Source of the DNA: Polyangiaceae bacterium
GTDB lineage: Bacteria > Myxococcota_A > Polyangia > Polyangiales > Polyangiaceae
Length of the DNA: 64,000 nt
Reading direction: 5' to 3'
Assembly: GCA_015075635.1 (NCBI GenBank)
Contig: JABTUA010000003.1
Span: forward strand, 2,046,001-2,110,000
The position numbers were made by a program, and so were the translations under genes. The notes beneath the pieces were generated by a model, which did not search any database, was not told the DNA's origin, and saw nothing but the letters and a program-made list of their open reading frames with translations. Shown here piece after piece: positions 42,995 through 51,968 of this stretch (positions are counted from its first letter, which is position 1; each line of letters opens with the position of its first letter).

Positions 42995-43064
42995 TCGCTG
43001 GCACGGCATCGACCACGACCGCTGCGGCGGCCCGCGTGCGCAGGCAGCGGCGGTGAGGCGCGGC

Positions 43065-44258
43065 TCAGCCCACCTTCAGCACCAGCGCCATCGCGGTGTC
43101 ACCCGCTGCGCAGCCGCTGAACAGGCCGTAACCACCGCCGCCTGCGACGAGCTCCTCGACGAGCTCGATGCCGAGGCGCATTCCGGTCGGGCCTTGGGGG
43201 TGCCCGTAGACCAGCGGCGAGCCGAAGTTGTTGATGGCCTCGAGCTCGAGACCCATCTCCTTGCAGAAGAAGAGGTCGTTCACCGCGAAGGGGTTGTGAG
43301 TCTTGATGGCCTTCACGTCGTTGATCCCGATGCCGGCCTTGGCGAGCGCGGCGCGGGCCGCGGGCACCACGGCCTTGGGCATGAAGCCCTTCTCGACGCG
43401 GGCCTCGGCGGCGGCGACCACGCGGATGCGCAGCTCGGGCCTCGCGGAGAGCTCGCGGGCGCGGCCCTCGGTCGTGAGCACGAGCCCCGCGTTGCCGTCG
43501 GCGGGGTGGGTCTGGGAGCCGAAGCTGACCGTGCCGCCTTCCTTGACCGGCGCGAGCTTCTGCAGGCCTTCCTTCGTGGTCGGGTGGATGCCTTCGTCGG
43601 CCTCGACCTTGCCGACCTCCTTCTTGCCACGGCGCAGCGTGACTGGAGCCATGTAGCGCCTCTGGAAGGCGCGGTCGTCGGCCAGAGCGGCCTGGTACTG
43701 CGCGTAGCGGAGCAGGGCGACGTCGTCCTGCTGCTCCTTGCTGAAGCCGGCTTCCTTCGCGACGTTCTCGGCCGTCTCGATCATGGCGTTTTTCGCCCAG
43801 GGATCGCGGTTGAAGGCGTCGAGCACCGCGTTTTCGCTGGCGCCCGTGCCGCCGGGAGCGGTCGGGTCGGGGTAGTACAGGTGAGGCCCGTTGCTGGTGC
43901 GATCGCAGGTCACGGCGAGCACCGCAGCGCTCTGACCGAGCTCGACCTCGGCCGCGGCCGAGGCGATCACGCGCGCGCTGGTGGCGCAGGCCTGGCCGAA
44001 GGTCGGGCCGGTGGCGCCCGTCGCGCCGACGAGCGCAGCGAGCCAGGGCGCTCCGTAGAACGAGGAGCGCTGGATCACCGTCATGCCCAGCATCACCGAG
44101 TCGAACACCTTGGGGTCGACCTTCTTCGCGGCGAGCACTTCGCTCGCGACTTGCGCGGCGAGCTCCAGCGAGTGCGCGTTCGCGAGCGTGCCCTGCCAGC
44201 GGCAGAACGGACTGGACCAGTAGAGACCGTAGGGGACGAAAACCTTCTCGAATGCCAT
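43065..44258 (-). CDS. Thiolase-family acyl-CoA acyltransferase
   Basis: A 397-aa thiolase. Active-site Cys91 is in FGQACATSARV, the His is in KTHNPFAVND, and the second Cys is in FSGCAAGDTAMA, replacing the usual CxGGG. Thiolases cleave 3-ketoacyl-CoA with CoA. It is the last gene of the long minus-strand run, 4 bases after the molybdenum hydroxylase large subunit, and would carry out the final C-C cleavage (in the proposed pathway, releasing acetyl-CoA and anthraniloyl-CoA). Confidence 0.87.
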   Translation of the reverse strand: MAFEKVFVPYGLYWSSPFCRWQGTLANAHSLELAAQVASEVLAAKKVDPKVFDSVMLGMTVIQRSSFYGAPWLAALVGATGATGPTFGQACATSARVIASAAAEVELGQSAAVLAVTCDRTSNGPHLYYPDPTAPGGTGASENAVLDAFNRDPWAKNAMIETAENVAKEAGFSKEQQDDVALLRYAQYQAALADDRAFQRRYMAPVTLRRGKKEVGKVEADEGIHPTTKEGLQKLAPVKEGGTVSFGSQTHPADGNAGLVLTTEGRARELSARPELRIRVVAAAEARVEKGFMPKAVVPAARAALAKAGIGINDVKAIKTHNPFAVNDLFFCKEMGLELEAINNFGSPLVYGHPQGPTGMRLGIELVEELVAGGGGYGLFSGCAAGDTAMALVLKVG

Positions 44259-44262
44259 GATC

Positions 44263-46662
44263 TCAACCCTTCTTCTTGTTCTTCAGCGCCATCACGATCT
44301 TCTCTGGAGTGATGGGCAGGTCGTGGATGCGGACGCCCACGGCATCCCAGATGGCGTTGGCCAGGGCTGGCGCCGTCGGCACGAGGCCGGGCTCGCCCAC
44401 GCCCTTGGCGCCGAAGGGGCCGGCGGGATCGTCGGTCTCGGCGAAGAAGACGTCCACCGGGAAGGCCATCTCGTGCGCGGTGGGGATCTTGTAGTCGGTG
44501 AAGCTCGGGTTCAGCACACGGCCCTCGTGGGTCTTCACTTCCTCGTACAAGGCGTAGCCGATGCCCTGCGCCAGACCGCCCTGCACCTGACCGCGCAGCG
44601 TCTGCTGGTTCAAGACGCGCCCGACGTCGTGGGCGGAGACCGCCTTCAGGATCTTCACGTCGCCGGTTTCGGTGTCCACCTCGACCTCGAACGCCTGCAC
44701 GCCGTAGGCGTAGCTCGCGCTCATGTTGCCGACACCCTTCGACCAATCCGGCAGCGTGCTGGGCGGCTCGTAGAACGCCTCCTCGACGATCATCTGGCCA
44801 TCCCGGCCGCGGAAGTGCAGCGCACGCAGGAGCTTGCCGATCTCGAGCCGGAGCCAGGGCTCGTTCGGCGCGTCCTTGGCGAACAAGAAGCCGTCCACCA
44901 GCTCCAGGTTGTCCGCGCGGGAAGCGGCGGCGAAGTCGTAGGCGGGGGGCTGGTAGGCCGGGTTCTTCTTCTGGTACGCCGAGAGGTTCTTCTTCACCTC
45001 AGCGGCGTAGACCTCGGAGGCGAGCGCGAAGAGCTTCTTCCGAGCCTTGTCGGCGGCGCGGATGGCCGCGTTCAGCGCGATGAAGGCGCCGCGGCTGGCG
45101 TGGGTGCCGACGTCCCAGGGGCAGGTCGCGGTGTCGGTCTGGTTGATGCTGACCTTCTCCGGCAAGACCCCGAGCGCCTCGGCCACGCCCAAGGTCAGCG
45201 CCGCGTGCAGGCCCTGGCCCATCTCCACGCCGCCGTAGGAGACGTTGACGTTGCCGAAGTCGTCGAGCTTCAGGATCACGCCGCCGCCGTCGGAGCGGTA
45301 GATGCGACCGGAGCCGCCGACGTGGACCAGCGAGGCGACGCCGACGCCGCGGGCCTTGTCCCGCTGCTTGCCGCGCTTCTTGTCCCAGTCGAGGCTCTGC
45401 TTGGCGAACGTGAGGCACTCCCCCAGGCCGCAGGTGGTGATGTCGAGGCCCATCGGCGTCTTCTCGCCGGGCGTGTTCTTGTTGATCAGGCGCAGCTCCA
45501 GCGGGTCGATGCCGACCTTCTCGGCGAGCTCGTCGAGCAGGCACTCGATGGGCCAGGTCACCTCCGGGTTGCCATAGCCGCGCATGGCCTGGGCGTAGGT
45601 GTTGTTGGTGTAGACGAGCTTCGCGTCGAACCAGACGTTCGCCACCTTGTAGAGCGAGGTCGCCGGGATCAGCATCACCGTCGGGTAGGTCGCGCCCCAG
45701 GAGGTGTAGGCGCCGTTGTCCTGCAGCACCTCGACCCGGCGGAAGGTGAGGCGACCGCTGGCGTCGCAGCCCTGCACCACCTTCGTGCGCGCGCTCTGGC
45801 GCGGCGAGAGGTTCGCGAACTCCTCGCGCCGGTCGTACACGATCTTCACCGGCCTCCCGGTCCTGTGCGCGAGCAAGATGGCGATGTACTCGTAGGCGTG
45901 GGTGTCGAGCCCGGTGCCGAAGGCGCCGCCCAGGGTCGGCACGATGACGCGGGCGTTGCGGCCGCCGAGGCCCATGGCCTCGAGGGCGCGCACGAAGTCC
46001 TTCTGGGCCAGGAACGGGATCTGGGTCTTGGCCCACATCGTCAGGTTGCCGCGCGTGTCCATCTCCGCGATGCAGCCGGCGGTGCCCAGGCACGCTTGCT
46101 GGATCAGCGGCGTGGAGAACTCGCCTTCCACGATGTACTTCGAGGCGCGCTCGCCGGCGGCGAGATCCCCGGACTCGTGGTGCACCTGCACCGGCAAGAG
46201 GTTGGAGGTCACCGGGCGCCCGTCGGCGTCCCGGTCGTGCACCAGGGGTGCGCCTTCGGCCAGCGCCTCTTCCGGCGTGAACACCGCGGGCAGCGGCTCG
46301 TATTCCACGCGGATCAGCTCGATGGCCTCCGCGGCGATGTCCGGATCGATGGCGGCCACCGCCGCGACCTCGTCGCGGAACTGGCGCACGCGGTCCTTCT
46401 TGAGCGCGAAGTTGTCGCGCAGAAACCCGATGCGGAGCTCCGGCGTGTCGTAAGCCGTGATCACCGCGCGCACGCCCGGCAGGGCCAGGGCCCGCGAGGT
46501 GTCGATGTGCGCGATGCGCGCGCTCGCGTGCTCGGCGAACTTGATCTTGCCGTAGAGCATGCCCGGGCGGCTGAGGTCGTGGATGTAGTAGGCGCGTCCG
46601 GCGGCCTTGTCGGCGGCGTCGGGGCGCGCCGTGTCGGTGCCCACGTGGCGGAGCTCACGCAT
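44263..46662 (-). CDS. Molybdenum hydroxylase large subunit (xanthine dehydrogenase / CO dehydrogenase family)
   Basis: A 799-aa molybdopterin cytosine dinucleotide-binding subunit. Family marks are GGAFGTGLDTHAYEYIAILLA, AMRGYGNPEV, a Q-loop QACLGTAGC and the catalytic Glu in KGVGEPGLVPTAPALANAIW. The VAYRCSFR loop of true CO dehydrogenase is absent, so it hydroxylates an organic ring. With the 2Fe-2S and FAD subunits next to it, the likely job is inserting OH from water beside a ring nitrogen. ATG 46662 follows GGGAG and overlaps the end of the small subunit; GTG 46683 is an alternative start. Confidence 0.9.
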   Translation of the reverse strand: MRELRHVGTDTARPDAADKAAGRAYYIHDLSRPGMLYGKIKFAEHASARIAHIDTSRALALPGVRAVITAYDTPELRIGFLRDNFALKKDRVRQFRDEVAAVAAIDPDIAAEAIELIRVEYEPLPAVFTPEEALAEGAPLVHDRDADGRPVTSNLLPVQVHHESGDLAAGERASKYIVEGEFSTPLIQQACLGTAGCIAEMDTRGNLTMWAKTQIPFLAQKDFVRALEAMGLGGRNARVIVPTLGGAFGTGLDTHAYEYIAILLAHRTGRPVKIVYDRREEFANLSPRQSARTKVVQGCDASGRLTFRRVEVLQDNGAYTSWGATYPTVMLIPATSLYKVANVWFDAKLVYTNNTYAQAMRGYGNPEVTWPIECLLDELAEKVGIDPLELRLINKNTPGEKTPMGLDITTCGLGECLTFAKQSLDWDKKRGKQRDKARGVGVASLVHVGGSGRIYRSDGGGVILKLDDFGNVNVSYGGVEMGQGLHAALTLGVAEALGVLPEKVSINQTDTATCPWDVGTHASRGAFIALNAAIRAADKARKKLFALASEVYAAEVKKNLSAYQKKNPAYQPPAYDFAAASRADNLELVDGFLFAKDAPNEPWLRLEIGKLLRALHFRGRDGQMIVEEAFYEPPSTLPDWSKGVGNMSASYAYGVQAFEVEVDTETGDVKILKAVSAHDVGRVLNQQTLRGQVQGGLAQGIGYALYEEVKTHEGRVLNPSFTDYKIPTAHEMAFPVDVFFAETDDPAGPFGAKGVGEPGLVPTAPALANAIWDAVGVRIHDLPITPEKIVMALKNKKKG

Positions 46663-47149
46663 GTTCGGCTCCCTTCTTCCCACGCTTCGCCGAGGCAGCG
46701 AGCTGCACCGACTCGACGATCTGAGCGTAGCCGGTGCAGCGGCAGAGGTTTCCGGTCAGGGCGTCACGGACCTCTGCGTCGCTGGGGCTCTGGTTCCTCT
46801 CGAGCAGGGCGTGGGCGCTCAAGATCATGCCCGGCGAGCAGAAGCCGCACTGGATGCCGCCTTTGTCCACGAAGGCCTGCTGCACCTCGGAGAGCTGGCC
46901 GCCGGGGCCGACCAGGCCCTCGATGGTCGTGACTCGCTTGCCCTCGACCTCGAGGGCCGGCAAGAGACAGGAGCAAACAGGGCGCCCGTCCACCAGCACG
47001 GTGCAGGCGCCGCACTCGCCGTTGCTGCAGCCTTCCTTGGTGCCGACCAGCCCGAGCGGGCCGCGCAGCACGTCCACCAGCCGCGCGTGGGGCTCGACCG
47101 AGAGGCGCGCGGGCTCGCCGTTGACCTCGAAGCTGAGAGTGACGCTCAT
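46655..47149 (-). CDS. Molybdenum hydroxylase 2Fe-2S subunit
   Basis: A 164-aa ferredoxin-like subunit with a plant-type 2Fe-2S site (CSNGECGACTVLVDG...CSC) and the second cluster in CGFCSPGM...GNLCRCTGY, the standard pattern of XDH/CODH small subunits. It moves electrons from the Mo site to FAD. It overlaps both neighbours by a few bases. Confidence 0.95.
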   Translation of the reverse strand: MSVTLSFEVNGEPARLSVEPHARLVDVLRGPLGLVGTKEGCSNGECGACTVLVDGRPVCSCLLPALEVEGKRVTTIEGLVGPGGQLSEVQQAFVDKGGIQCGFCSPGMILSAHALLERNQSPSDAEVRDALTGNLCRCTGYAQIVESVQLAASAKRGKKGAEHA

Positions 47150-47997
47150 GGCATTGCTCCGTTCATCAAGCGGCGGATCCCGCGCTCGAGCAGCGCCCCT
47201 GCCAGGTGGCGCCGGTAGTCGGCGCCGGCTCGCACGTCGCTGATCGGGCGGACCTCGTTCTCGGCGGCCTCACGCGCGCGGCGGATCGTCGCGTCGTCGA
47301 GCGGGTGGCCGCTGAGGATGCTCTCGGTCTCGCCCAGGCGCAGCGGGCAGGGCCCGAGGGAGCCCGCGGCGACGCGCGCCCTCACGCACTGCCGTCCTTC
47401 CGTCTCGAGGAGCACCGCGACGCTGGCGAGCGCGATGTCCATGCGCACGCGACCCTTCTTCAGGAACACCGCCCGGGCGTTGGGCGCCGGCGCGTCCACG
47501 ACCACGGCCGAGAGAATCTCGCCGGGTCCCAGCACGCTGGCGCGCGGGCCGACGAAGAAGCTCGCGAGCGGCAGCTCGCGCGTTCCCATGGCCGAGGCGA
47601 TGCGCACGCGGGCCTCGTGTACCAGAAGTGGCGGTGCCAGATCCGCGCAGGGCGAGGCGTTGCACAGGTTGCCACCCAGCGTCGCGACGTTGCGGATCTG
47701 CACGCTGCCGAGCAGCGCCGCGGCTTGGCCCAGGACCGGGAGCGCCCGCGCGAGCCCGGCGTGGCTCTCGAGCTCCGCCACGCGCAGGCCGGCGCCGAGC
47801 ACGAGGGGCGGGCCGAGCTCGACCTGCGCGAGCTCGGCGATGCCAGAGAGCGAGACCAGCGAGCTCGGCGCGAGCTTGCCCTCGCGGATCCGCACCATCA
47901 CGTCGGTGCCACCGGCGACGAAGCGGGCTTCCGCGTCGGCGTCGGACAGGCGCCAGGCTTCTTGGAGGGTTTTCGGGCGGTGGTAGTCGAAGGTCAT
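47146..47997 (-). CDS. Molybdenum hydroxylase FAD-binding subunit
   Basis: A 283-aa subunit of the CoxM/XdhB type: FAD-binding segments FVAGGTDVMVRIREG and TLGGNLCNASPCADLAPPLLV are clear. It passes electrons from 2Fe-2S to the final acceptor. It overlaps the 2Fe-2S gene by 4 bases. Upstream, the four-helix-bundle element separates it from the CoA-transferase. Confidence 0.93.
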   Translation of the reverse strand: MTFDYHRPKTLQEAWRLSDADAEARFVAGGTDVMVRIREGKLAPSSLVSLSGIAELAQVELGPPLVLGAGLRVAELESHAGLARALPVLGQAAALLGSVQIRNVATLGGNLCNASPCADLAPPLLVHEARVRIASAMGTRELPLASFFVGPRASVLGPGEILSAVVVDAPAPNARAVFLKKGRVRMDIALASVAVLLETEGRQCVRARVAAGSLGPCPLRLGETESILSGHPLDDATIRRAREAAENEVRPISDVRAGADYRRHLAGALLERGIRRLMNGAMP

Positions 47998-48055
47998 GAG
48001 CGATCACCAGTGAGCAGTTCGGGGACTGACTCGTGAATCCCGCCCGAGGCGGTGC

Positions 48056-48094
<39 letters not shown>

Positions 48095-48144
48095 CAGAGG
48101 AAGAAAAGAGGCAACTTGCCGCGTCTCGCTGCCGATGAGATTGC

Positions 48145-48504
48145 GTGTCCTTCGACCACGAGAAGCTGGACGTCTATCAGGCTGCGATTGCGTTCCTGAC
48201 CCTGGCAACTGGAATCACGGCTCGGTGGGCGCGCGGGCGCGGGTACCTTCGGGACCAGTTGAACCGAGCCGCGCTGTCCATCGTCACCAACATCGCCGAA
48301 GGCGCGGGCGAGGTGATGCCGGCCGAAAAGGCGCGCTTCTATCGGATGGCCTGTCGCTCCGCGACGGAGTGCGCAGCGATCTGCGATGCCTGCCGCGCGC
48401 TTGGTGTCAGCGATCCGTCGCTCCTCGAAGAAGGCCGTCGCATCCTGCTCCGCATCGTACCGATGCTCACAGTACTGGCGAAGCGCAACCAGCGCCTGAC
48501 CTGA
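48145..48504 (+). CDS. Four-helix-bundle protein, 23S rRNA intervening-sequence (IVP) family
   Basis: A 119-aa all-helical protein with the family start (F-HEKLDVYQAAIAF) and the central RDQLNRAALSIVTNIAEGAGE segment, matching the four-helix-bundle proteins named after inserts in 23S rRNA genes and related to Avd proteins. These proteins bind nucleic acid, but their cellular role is unclear. The gene uses GTG, lies on the opposite strand within the catabolic gene run and is flanked by inverted GGGGTC arrays, which suggests a mobile or inserted unit. Confidence 0.87.
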   Translation: MSFDHEKLDVYQAAIAFLTLATGITARWARGRGYLRDQLNRAALSIVTNIAEGAGEVMPAEKARFYRMACRSATECAAICDACRALGVSDPSLLEEGRRILLRIVPMLTVLAKRNQRLT

Positions 48505-48533
48505 GCGGATTCTGCGTCTGCTTCTGCTTCCTA

Positions 48534-48571
<38 letters not shown>

Positions 48572-48629
48572 GTGGTCCGGTCACCGGAGGACCGGCGACT
48601 CGGGCTTGGGCCGAGCTTTCGGGCGGACC

Positions 48630-49838
48630 TCACGCGACCACCCCGCGCTCTCTCAACGCAGCGACCTCGTCCGCAGGAACGCCCACTTCGCCGAGGACGC
48701 CGTCCGTGTGCTCCCCGTAGGCCGGCGCGAAGCGAAGCTCACGATCCCGTGACTCCAAGAACTCCGTGCTCACCGCGGGCGGGGGCAGCCGGATGCTCTT
48801 GCCGTCGGGCGCCTGGGTCCGGAGCAGCGCGTCCTTCAGGAACTCCTGGTCCATCACGCGCTCGATGGGCGTGATGGGCGCATGCGGGATCTGAGCCGCG
48901 CGCAGGCTCAGGGCGACCTCGGCTGCGGTGAGCTTGGAAGTGAGCGCGCCGATGGCGGCGTGCAGCGCCGTCTTGTCTCGGCGCCGCCCCTCGTTCGTCG
49001 CCAGATCCGGGCGATCGAGGGAGCGGAAGGGCGCTTCGGCGACCAGGCGCTGCCACTGCACGTCGCTGCCCACCGCCAGGTAGATGAAGCCGTCGGCGGT
49101 GGGGTAGGCGTTGGTCGGGATGAACTGCCGGTGCTCGTTGCCCGAACGCTTGAGCTCCTCCGGCGGGCTGCCCATGTCGAGCATGGGCAGGAAGGTGAGC
49201 AGCCAGCTCGTGGCGACCTGCGCCATGGACACGTCGATGGCGCGCCCGGCGCCGGTGCGATGGCGTTCGAGCATGGCCCACAGCACCTGCGCGAAGGCCT
49301 CGTCGCCGGCCTTCAGATCGATCAGCGGCGGGCCGTTCTGCATCGGCGGCCCGTCGGGGTAGCCGGTGACGTCCATGTAGCCGCACTGCGCTTGCAGCAC
49401 CGGGTCGTAGCCGGGCACGTTCGGGTAGGCGAGGCCCATGGCCGAGATGCAGCACCAGACCAGCTCGGGACGCAGCTTCGAGAGCGAGGCGTAGTCGATG
49501 CCCAGGCTCGCGTGCCGCGCCGGCATGGTGTTGGTGCAGAACACGTCCGCCCGGAGCTCGCGGATCAGCCTCGCGAGCAGCGCCTGGCCGTCGGGCTCCT
49601 TCAGGTTCAGCGTGATGGCTTCCTTGCCGCAGTTCGGGCCGACGAAGTAGCTGTGGCGGTCGCCCTCGGCGACCTTGCGGCCGATGTGGCGATTGGGATC
49701 GCCCCGGGTCCTCTGGCCCGGCGACGGCGTCGGCTCGATGCGGATCACCCGCCACCCGAGGTGCGCGAAGCGCAAGGTAGCGTACGACATGCTGAGCGCT
49801 TGCTCGACGCTCAGGACCACGGGGCGCCGTTCGGTCAT
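48630..49838 (-). CDS. Class III (CaiB/BaiF-type) CoA-transferase
   Basis: A 402-aa family III CoA-transferase. Typical segments are FVGPNCGKEAITLNLKEPDGQALLARLI, DVFCTNTMPARHASLGIDYASL and DLKAGDEAFAQVLWAMLERHRTGAGRAIDVSM, the last with the catalytic Asp position. It moves CoA from a donor such as succinyl-CoA to an organic acid. ATG 49838 is chosen over an upstream start in non-family sequence. In the proposed pathway it would form the aryl-succinyl-CoA for the mutase. Confidence 0.9.
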   Translation of the reverse strand: MTERRPVVLSVEQALSMSYATLRFAHLGWRVIRIEPTPSPGQRTRGDPNRHIGRKVAEGDRHSYFVGPNCGKEAITLNLKEPDGQALLARLIRELRADVFCTNTMPARHASLGIDYASLSKLRPELVWCCISAMGLAYPNVPGYDPVLQAQCGYMDVTGYPDGPPMQNGPPLIDLKAGDEAFAQVLWAMLERHRTGAGRAIDVSMAQVATSWLLTFLPMLDMGSPPEELKRSGNEHRQFIPTNAYPTADGFIYLAVGSDVQWQRLVAEAPFRSLDRPDLATNEGRRRDKTALHAAIGALTSKLTAAEVALSLRAAQIPHAPITPIERVMDQEFLKDALLRTQAPDGKSIRLPPPAVSTEFLESRDRELRFAPAYGEHTDGVLGEVGVPADEVAALRERGVVA

Positions 49839-49932
49839 CGGAGCGTTTCCAATGCGGCTGAACCCTTGCGCGTCGCGAAACCAAGCGAGCAAGGCGAGCG
49901 CCGCGGTGAGCGAAGCGAGTCGCGTTGGGGGT

Positions 49933-49980
49933 CCGGGGGTTTACCCCCGGGGAGGACTACGGTGGGGGTGGGTGGGTGGG
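49933..49980. promoter_or_regulatory. Hairpin and G-quadruplex motif after the mutase gene
   Basis: CCGGGGG (49933-49939) and CCCCCGG (49944-49950) form a perfect stem around TTTA. Next to it the + strand has G5-T-G3-T-G3-T-G3 at 49964-49980, a near-ideal quadruplex motif 6 bases past the mutase stop on the template strand. The pair may slow or trim transcription between mutase and CoA-transferase. The rest of the 148-base gap holds no gene I can see. Confidence 0.45.
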
Positions 49981-49986
49981 AATTCA

Positions 49987-51567
49987 TCAGAACCTCACCG
50001 GCTCCTGGTAGGTGCCGAACACCTGCTTCAGCGCCCCGCAGATTTCCCCGACGGTGGCGTACGCCTTCACGGCCGCGATCACCGGCGGCATCACGTTTCT
50101 ACCGTCGCGGGCGGCGGAGCGCACGCCATCGAGCAGCCGCTCGACCTGGGCGCCGTCGCGCTCGGCGCGTACCTTGTTCAGGCGCGCCACCTGCTTGTCG
50201 GCCTCCTCGCGCCGGTAGGGATGGAACTCGACGTCGGGTCCGGGCTCCTCGTCCACGAAGCAGTTCACGCCGACCTTCTTGAGCTCGCCGCTCTCGACCC
50301 GCTTCTTGTGCTCGTAGGCCTGGCGGCTCACGTCGGCCTGCACGCGGCCCTCGGCGATGGCCTTCACGACACCGCCCTCGGCGTCCAGGCGGTCCATCAG
50401 CTGGACGATGCGCCGCTCCATCTCGTCGGTGGTGGACTCGACGAAATACGAGCCGGCCAGCGGATCGACGGTGTCGCAGGCGCCGATCTCGGTCATCAGG
50501 ATCTGCATGGTGCGGAGCGAGAGCTTCGCCGCCTGCTCGCTCGGGATGGTGTAGGCCTCGTCGTAGGAGCAGAGCGCCATGGTCTGCGTGCCGCTGAGCG
50601 CGCTGGCCAGGGCGTAGTAGGCGCTGCGCACCAGGTTGTTCAGCGGCTGCTCCACGGTCAGGCCGGCGCCGCCGCCCCCGGCGATCATGCGGAGCTGCAT
50701 CGCGCGGGGGTTCGTCGCGCCGTAGCGCTCTTTCATGATCTTGGCCCAGAGCCGGCGCCCCGCGCGGAACTTGGCGACCTGCTCCCAGAGGTTTCCGTAG
50801 ATGTCGAAGTTGAAGCTGATGCCCTGTGCGAACTCGTCCACATCCAGGCCGCGCGCGCGCACGTGGTCGACGTAGGCGCGGGCGATGGCGAGCCCGTAGG
50901 CCATCTCCTGGGCCGGCGTCGCGCCGCTCTCGCGGATGTGATACCCGCACACGCTGACCGGGCTGTAGTGCGGGACCTCGCGCGCGCAGAACTCGATGGT
51001 GTCGCCGACCAGGCGCACGCTGGGCTCCACGGGGAAGATCCAGGTGCCGCGCCCGACGAACTCCTTGAGGATGTCGTTCTGAGCGGTGCCACGCAGCTCG
51101 TTCAGCAAGAAACCGCGTTTGTCCGCCATCGCGAAGTACATGCCCATGATGGCCACGGCCGAGCCGTTGATGGTCAAGGACACGCTGATCTGGTTCAAAT
51201 CGATGTCGGCGAAGGCCTCTTCCATGTCGGCCAGGGTGTCGACGGCCATGCCCACGCGCCCGACCTCGCCCTCGGCCATCGGGTCGTCGGAGTCGAGGCC
51301 ACACTGGGTCGGCAGATCGAAGGCCACGTTCAGGCCGGTGTTGCCGTTCTTGATCAGGAACAGGAAGCGTTCGTGGGTCTCGGCGGCGGTGCCGAAGCCG
51401 GAGTACTGGCGCATGGTCCAGGGTCGCTGCCGGTACATCAGCGGGTGGATGCCGCGGGTGTAGGGATACTCGCCGGGCCTCTCGGCGCCCTCGGGGGCGT
51501 AGACCGGGTCGATCTCGATGCCGCTGTCCCAGCGCACGGGCTTCGGTCCTTTGTCGCTCCGGTTCAT
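49987..51567 (-). CDS. Methylmalonyl-CoA-mutase-type acyl-CoA mutase, large subunit
   Basis: A 526-aa catalytic subunit of the B12-dependent acyl-CoA mutases. It has RPWTMRQYSGFGTA, NVAFDLPTQCGLDSDD, SVSLTINGSAVAIMGMY and the substrate His in CGYHIRESGATP. It lacks the C-terminal B12 domain, which is encoded by the next upstream gene, as in isobutyryl-, 2-hydroxyisobutyryl- and IaaGH-type mutases. The Q-C-G-L-D segment differs from the HRGYD of true methylmalonyl-CoA mutase, so another substrate is likely. It starts at ATG 51567, overlapping the small subunit stop. Confidence 0.92.
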   Translation of the reverse strand: MNRSDKGPKPVRWDSGIEIDPVYAPEGAERPGEYPYTRGIHPLMYRQRPWTMRQYSGFGTAAETHERFLFLIKNGNTGLNVAFDLPTQCGLDSDDPMAEGEVGRVGMAVDTLADMEEAFADIDLNQISVSLTINGSAVAIMGMYFAMADKRGFLLNELRGTAQNDILKEFVGRGTWIFPVEPSVRLVGDTIEFCAREVPHYSPVSVCGYHIRESGATPAQEMAYGLAIARAYVDHVRARGLDVDEFAQGISFNFDIYGNLWEQVAKFRAGRRLWAKIMKERYGATNPRAMQLRMIAGGGGAGLTVEQPLNNLVRSAYYALASALSGTQTMALCSYDEAYTIPSEQAAKLSLRTMQILMTEIGACDTVDPLAGSYFVESTTDEMERRIVQLMDRLDAEGGVVKAIAEGRVQADVSRQAYEHKKRVESGELKKVGVNCFVDEEPGPDVEFHPYRREEADKQVARLNKVRAERDGAQVERLLDGVRSAARDGRNVMPPVIAAVKAYATVGEICGALKQVFGTYQEPVRF

Positions 51568-51968
51568 GACTGCCTCCGCGCGTTGTCGCGCACCCAGCCG
51601 ACGATCTGGTCGAGCGCCGCGTCCACGCCGAACACCGCCGCGACACCGAGCTGCTCGAGCTTTTCGCGATCGCGATTCGGGATCACGCCGCCGACCACCA
51701 GCTTCGCGCGTCCGGCACCGGCTTCCTTCAAGCTCGCCGCCACCTTCTCGCTGAGCGGCAGGTGCGCGCCGGACATGATCGAGAGGCCCACCACGTCGGC
51801 GTCGAGCTCGCGGGCAGCCTGGGCGATGGCCTCCGGCGACTGCCGGAGCCCGGTGTAGACGACCTGCATGCCGGCCTCCATCAAGGCGCGGCACACGACC
51901 TTCGCCCCGACGTCGTGTCCGTCGACGCCGGGCTTGGCCACCAGAACGCGGATGGGTGTGTCCGTCAT
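51564..51968 (-). CDS. Acyl-CoA mutase small subunit, B12-binding
   Basis: A 134-aa cobalamin-binding domain with the DxHxxG motif (KPGVDGHDVGAKVV), then SIMSGAH and GGVIPNRD, the GG loop that holds the B12 nucleotide tail. It is the partner of the large subunit, and the two genes overlap by 4 bases. Together they make the base-off/His-on type carbon-skeleton mutase. Confidence 0.94.
   Translation of the reverse strand: MTDTPIRVLVAKPGVDGHDVGAKVVCRALMEAGMQVVYTGLRQSPEAIAQAARELDADVVGLSIMSGAHLPLSEKVAASLKEAGAGRAKLVVGGVIPNRDREKLEQLGVAAVFGVDAALDQIVGWVRDNARRQS

Noticed and set aside
44263..46662. Reading the molybdenum hydroxylase as aerobic CO dehydrogenase (coxLSM)
   Set aside because: The VAYRCSFR active loop of true CoxL is absent, and the gene neighbours are CoA-linked catabolic enzymes.
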